Shown here: one piece after another, positions 12,287-13,783 of the stretch
Position numbering within the stretch: the stretch's first letter is position 1
How the letters are laid out: the number at the start of each line of letters is the position of its first letter
Source of the DNA: Anaerolineae bacterium
GTDB lineage: Bacteria; Chloroflexota; Anaerolineae; 4572-78; J111
DNA length: 13,783 nucleotides
Assembly: GCA_020433835.1 (NCBI GenBank)
Contig: JAGRBY010000132.1
Coordinates: 1-13,783 of the forward strand
Direction of reading: 5' to 3'
Program-made: the position numbers and the translations under genes
The notes under the pieces: model-generated
What the model saw: only the letters and a program-made list of their open reading frames with translations
Database searches by the model: none
Told to the model about the DNA's origin: nothing

Positions 12287-13387
12287 TCACAACCGGTGCA
12301 TTATCTGTCGGGTGATCTGCTCAGCACTGTAGACCGCACCTTCTAAATAACCACCGCCTACGGGCGAAACTTCGGTGCCTGACCAATGGAGACACCCCCC
12401 CATTTGCGATTTCAATAAGAGGGGATGACCGTAGAGCGGATTTTCTTCCTCCGGCAGTAACCCTTGATCAGGCGGCGTTGTTAAGGGATCTTTGGCCCAG
12501 TTGTGATCAACATAGTGAATCAGACGACCCGCCTCGGTACCAAACATACGAACGGCCTGTTTAATAATGGCTTGCTGTCGCTCAGCAGCCGTTAGCTTAC
12601 GACCGGCGCTGTCGTTGCCAACCCAACCAAAGAGCGCGCCGAGTTCCTGATTGGCCGGGGACGCATCGTGAAACTGCTGCACCGGGCCGGGATGGCTAAC
12701 ACCCAGACCAGATAGACCCTTTACCCGCCAAAACGGGGTGCGATAGACCAGCACTGCCTTCATCGCCTGGCCCATCCAGGTTTGCGTGTGGCGCATTACG
12801 TCGATAACCGGCTGCGGCAGAGCCGGTGAAAATATAATCGTGTTCACCGCCAGACGTGGCGGTAGCGTAATGATAACCTGCTGGGCCCGGTACGTGAGAT
12901 GTGCGCCGTGTGTCTCCGCCAAAATTTCCAGATGGTCACCTAATTGATTAATGCGGCGTACCGCCGTATCCAGAGCCAGACAGTCGTCGGGCAGTTGTTC
13001 AAGGAGGCGACGACTCAAGGCTGCTGTGCCACCCACAAAGCGGTAGGCCGGTGGCTGATGCCATTCCGGCGTAAAACGTTGAACAGGAAATTCAGGACCG
13101 CGATCAAATAGCGCCTCGCCCGTTTCAAACTGAACAAACATGCCGACATCTAACGAGCGCGCCAACTGTTGGACGTGGGTGTGCTCAGTCCAAACCCAGG
13201 CCGGGCCGAGATCAAACGCGCCCCGGCCATCAGCGGTTGACACGGTAAAAATACGCCCCCCAACACGTGACCGCGCTTCTAAAAGTTTTGTTCGAACACC
13301 GTGGCGAGTCAACATCTGGGCCGTTCGTAACCCACTCAATCCGGCACCGATAACAATAACCTGAAACTGCCTTTCACCCTGACTCAT
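12287..13387 (-). CDS. Flavin-containing amine oxidase (short form)
   Basis: A 366-residue FAD-dependent oxidoreductase of the amine oxidase family. The N-terminal Rossmann motif is GAGLSG (14-19) with acidic Glu37 closing the ADP site, followed by RVGGR (41-45). MKAVLVY (209-215) holds Lys210 at the position of the conserved flavin-contacting lysine, with TPFW after it. The C-terminal FAD motif is HWSGTEVSPVGGGYLEGA (334-351). These indicate oxidation of an amine, or a related hydride-transfer reaction, in the cytoplasm; no signal peptide or covalent-FAD cysteine motif is seen. At 366 residues it is shorter than the usual 430-500, with a reduced substrate domain, so the substrate cannot be predicted. 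The start is supported by AGAGAGG about five bases upstream. It is transcribed alone and divergent from the DNA repair gene. Confidence 0.9.
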   Translation of the reverse strand: MSQGERQFQVIVIGAGLSGLRTAQMLTRHGVRTKLLEARSRVGGRIFTVSTADGRGAFDLGPAWVWTEHTHVQQLARSLDVGMFVQFETGEALFDRGPEFPVQRFTPEWHQPPAYRFVGGTAALSRRLLEQLPDDCLALDTAVRRINQLGDHLEILAETHGAHLTYRAQQVIITLPPRLAVNTIIFSPALPQPVIDVMRHTQTWMGQAMKAVLVYRTPFWRVKGLSGLGVSHPGPVQQFHDASPANQELGALFGWVGNDSAGRKLTAAERQQAIIKQAVRMFGTEAGRLIHYVDHNWAKDPLTTPPDQGLLPEEENPLYGHPLLLKSQMGGCLHWSGTEVSPVGGGYLEGAVYSAEQITRQIMHRL

Positions 13388-13504
13388 CTATTCCTCTCTA
13401 AATAGCAGCCGCTAACTGCCGCCAAAATATAAAAACCTATCTCTTTATTTTTCACAAAATGGCGCAGAAAACAAAAATGGCCATGCTTCATAAAATTAAA
13501 AAGG

Positions 13505-13530
13505 ATACCTGACATAGGGTTGTCAGGTAT
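13505..13530 (-). terminator. 10-bp hairpin followed by U-rich tract on the minus strand
   Basis: ATACCTGACA (13505-13514) pairs perfectly with TGTCAGGTAT (13521-13530) around a 6-nt loop. On the minus strand the stem is followed by CCTTTTTAATTTTAT, giving a rho-independent-like layout. It lies about 120 bp upstream of the amine oxidase start, so it could be a leader attenuator for that gene or an insulator. The + strand lacks a T tract after the stem. Confidence 0.45.
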
Positions 13531-13557
13531 GGGGTGTAAAATAAAGGGGGTTGAACA

Positions 13558-13571
13558 GTCTCAGTTGAGAC
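13558..13571. repeat. Small inverted repeat GTCTCA/TGAGAC
   Basis: GTCTC (13558-13562) and GAGAC (13567-13571) form a 5-bp stem with a 4-nt loop, 21 bp before the twin hairpins. It is short and could be chance. Confidence 0.3.
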
Positions 13572-13592
13572 AACAGCGGGAATAAAACCGTA

Positions 13593-13640
13593 GAACAAGT
13601 CAGCGACTTGTTCCAACCCGGACAAATCAGCGATTTGTCC
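13593..13640. repeat. Twin 9-bp stem-loops with compensatory differences
   Basis: Hairpin 1 has arms GAACAAGTC (13593-13601) and GACTTGTTC (13605-13613). Hairpin 2 has arms GGACAAATC (13620-13628) and GATTTGTCC (13632-13640). Both have loop AGC and lie 27 bp apart. They differ at two stem positions, and each change is matched in the opposite arm. They end 28 bp before the start of the DNA repair gene. Possible roles: leader RNA, operator pair or a mobile palindromic repeat. Confidence 0.75.
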
Positions 13641-13668
13641 TACTCAACCTAATTTCAAGGAGACATAC

Positions 13669-13783
13669 ATGCAAGAAGGCTTTCAACTCAGAGAGGTATT
13701 CAATGCCACGGTGGTTAATGCCCTGGCCCAAAACATTGGCCGAACTTGGCCAGCTTTTGATGCTGTCGGCTTTACCACCGACA
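13669..13783 (+). CDS. Probable DNA alkylation repair protein (N-terminal fragment)
   Basis: Only the first 38 codons are in the window. AAGGAG at 13657-13662 lies six bases before the ATG, a strong ribosome binding site. The peptide has the helical opening seen in HEAT-repeat DNA alkylation repair proteins of the AlkC/AlkD group: a FQLREVFN start, a VVNALAQNI helix and a WPAFDAVGF turn. Such proteins bind or remove alkylated bases. The match covers too little sequence to assign a subgroup, and the catalytic region lies outside the window. The divergent amine oxidase gene and the twin hairpins lie upstream. Confidence 0.55.
   Translation, partial: MQEGFQLREVFNATVVNALAQNIGRTWPAFDAVGFTTD

Overview
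The window looks like a chromosomal segment of a Chloroflexota bacterium (Anaerolineae/Ardenticatenia-like). This placement is an inference. It rests on membrane and lipoproteins with long Pro/Thr/Ser 'TPTPT'-type linkers, a NarL-type two-component pair with a multi-span kinase, a LamG-containing protein of a family I associate with this phylum, and intergenic DNA full of degenerate heptamer arrays and palindromes. No rRNA, tRNA, CRISPR array, transposase or integrase was seen.

Layout. 1-786: a heptamer array, then a small lipoprotein gene (+). A strong symmetrical hairpin (789-816) separates it from a convergent secreted metalloprotease gene (854-2926, -) with an HEXXH motif and a C-terminal PPC domain. 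2927-3598: AT-rich non-coding DNA with a good promoter for the next gene. 3599-5155 (+): a LamG domain fused to an unrecognised 300-residue domain. 5156-5971: about 800 bp with no convincing gene, filled by a GAGATTG array, a 42-bp tandem array, two 124-bp tandem units (possibly a dead TPR gene) and a 12-bp inverted repeat.

5972-8912 (-): a response regulator followed by its histidine kinase. They are probably co-transcribed, but a 22-bp perfect inverted repeat separates them, and the promoter carries a dyad overlapping the -10 region. 8913-9101: a 9-mer array and a second GAGATTG array. 9102-10655 (-): a membrane-anchored serine/threonine-kinase-like protein that has lost nearly all catalytic signatures and is predicted to be a pseudokinase.

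10927-12067 (+): divergent from the pseudokinase, a HipA-like kinase gene overlaps a DUF3037 gene by 23 bp. It is a two-gene unit with no HipB-type antitoxin nearby. 12287-13387 (-): a compact flavin amine oxidase. 13388-13668: a divergent intergenic region with several hairpins, including twin 9-bp stem-loops that differ only by compensated base pairs. 13669 to the end (+): the 5' end of a probable DNA alkylation repair gene.

The signalling genes (two-component pair, pseudokinase, HipA-like kinase) sit together from 5972 to 12067, but nothing in the sequence proves they form one pathway. The best candidates for undescribed biology are the HipA-like/DUF3037 pair, the pseudokinase, the LamG-linked unknown domain, and the dense repertoire of intergenic repeats, which sit mostly just 3' of stop codons.
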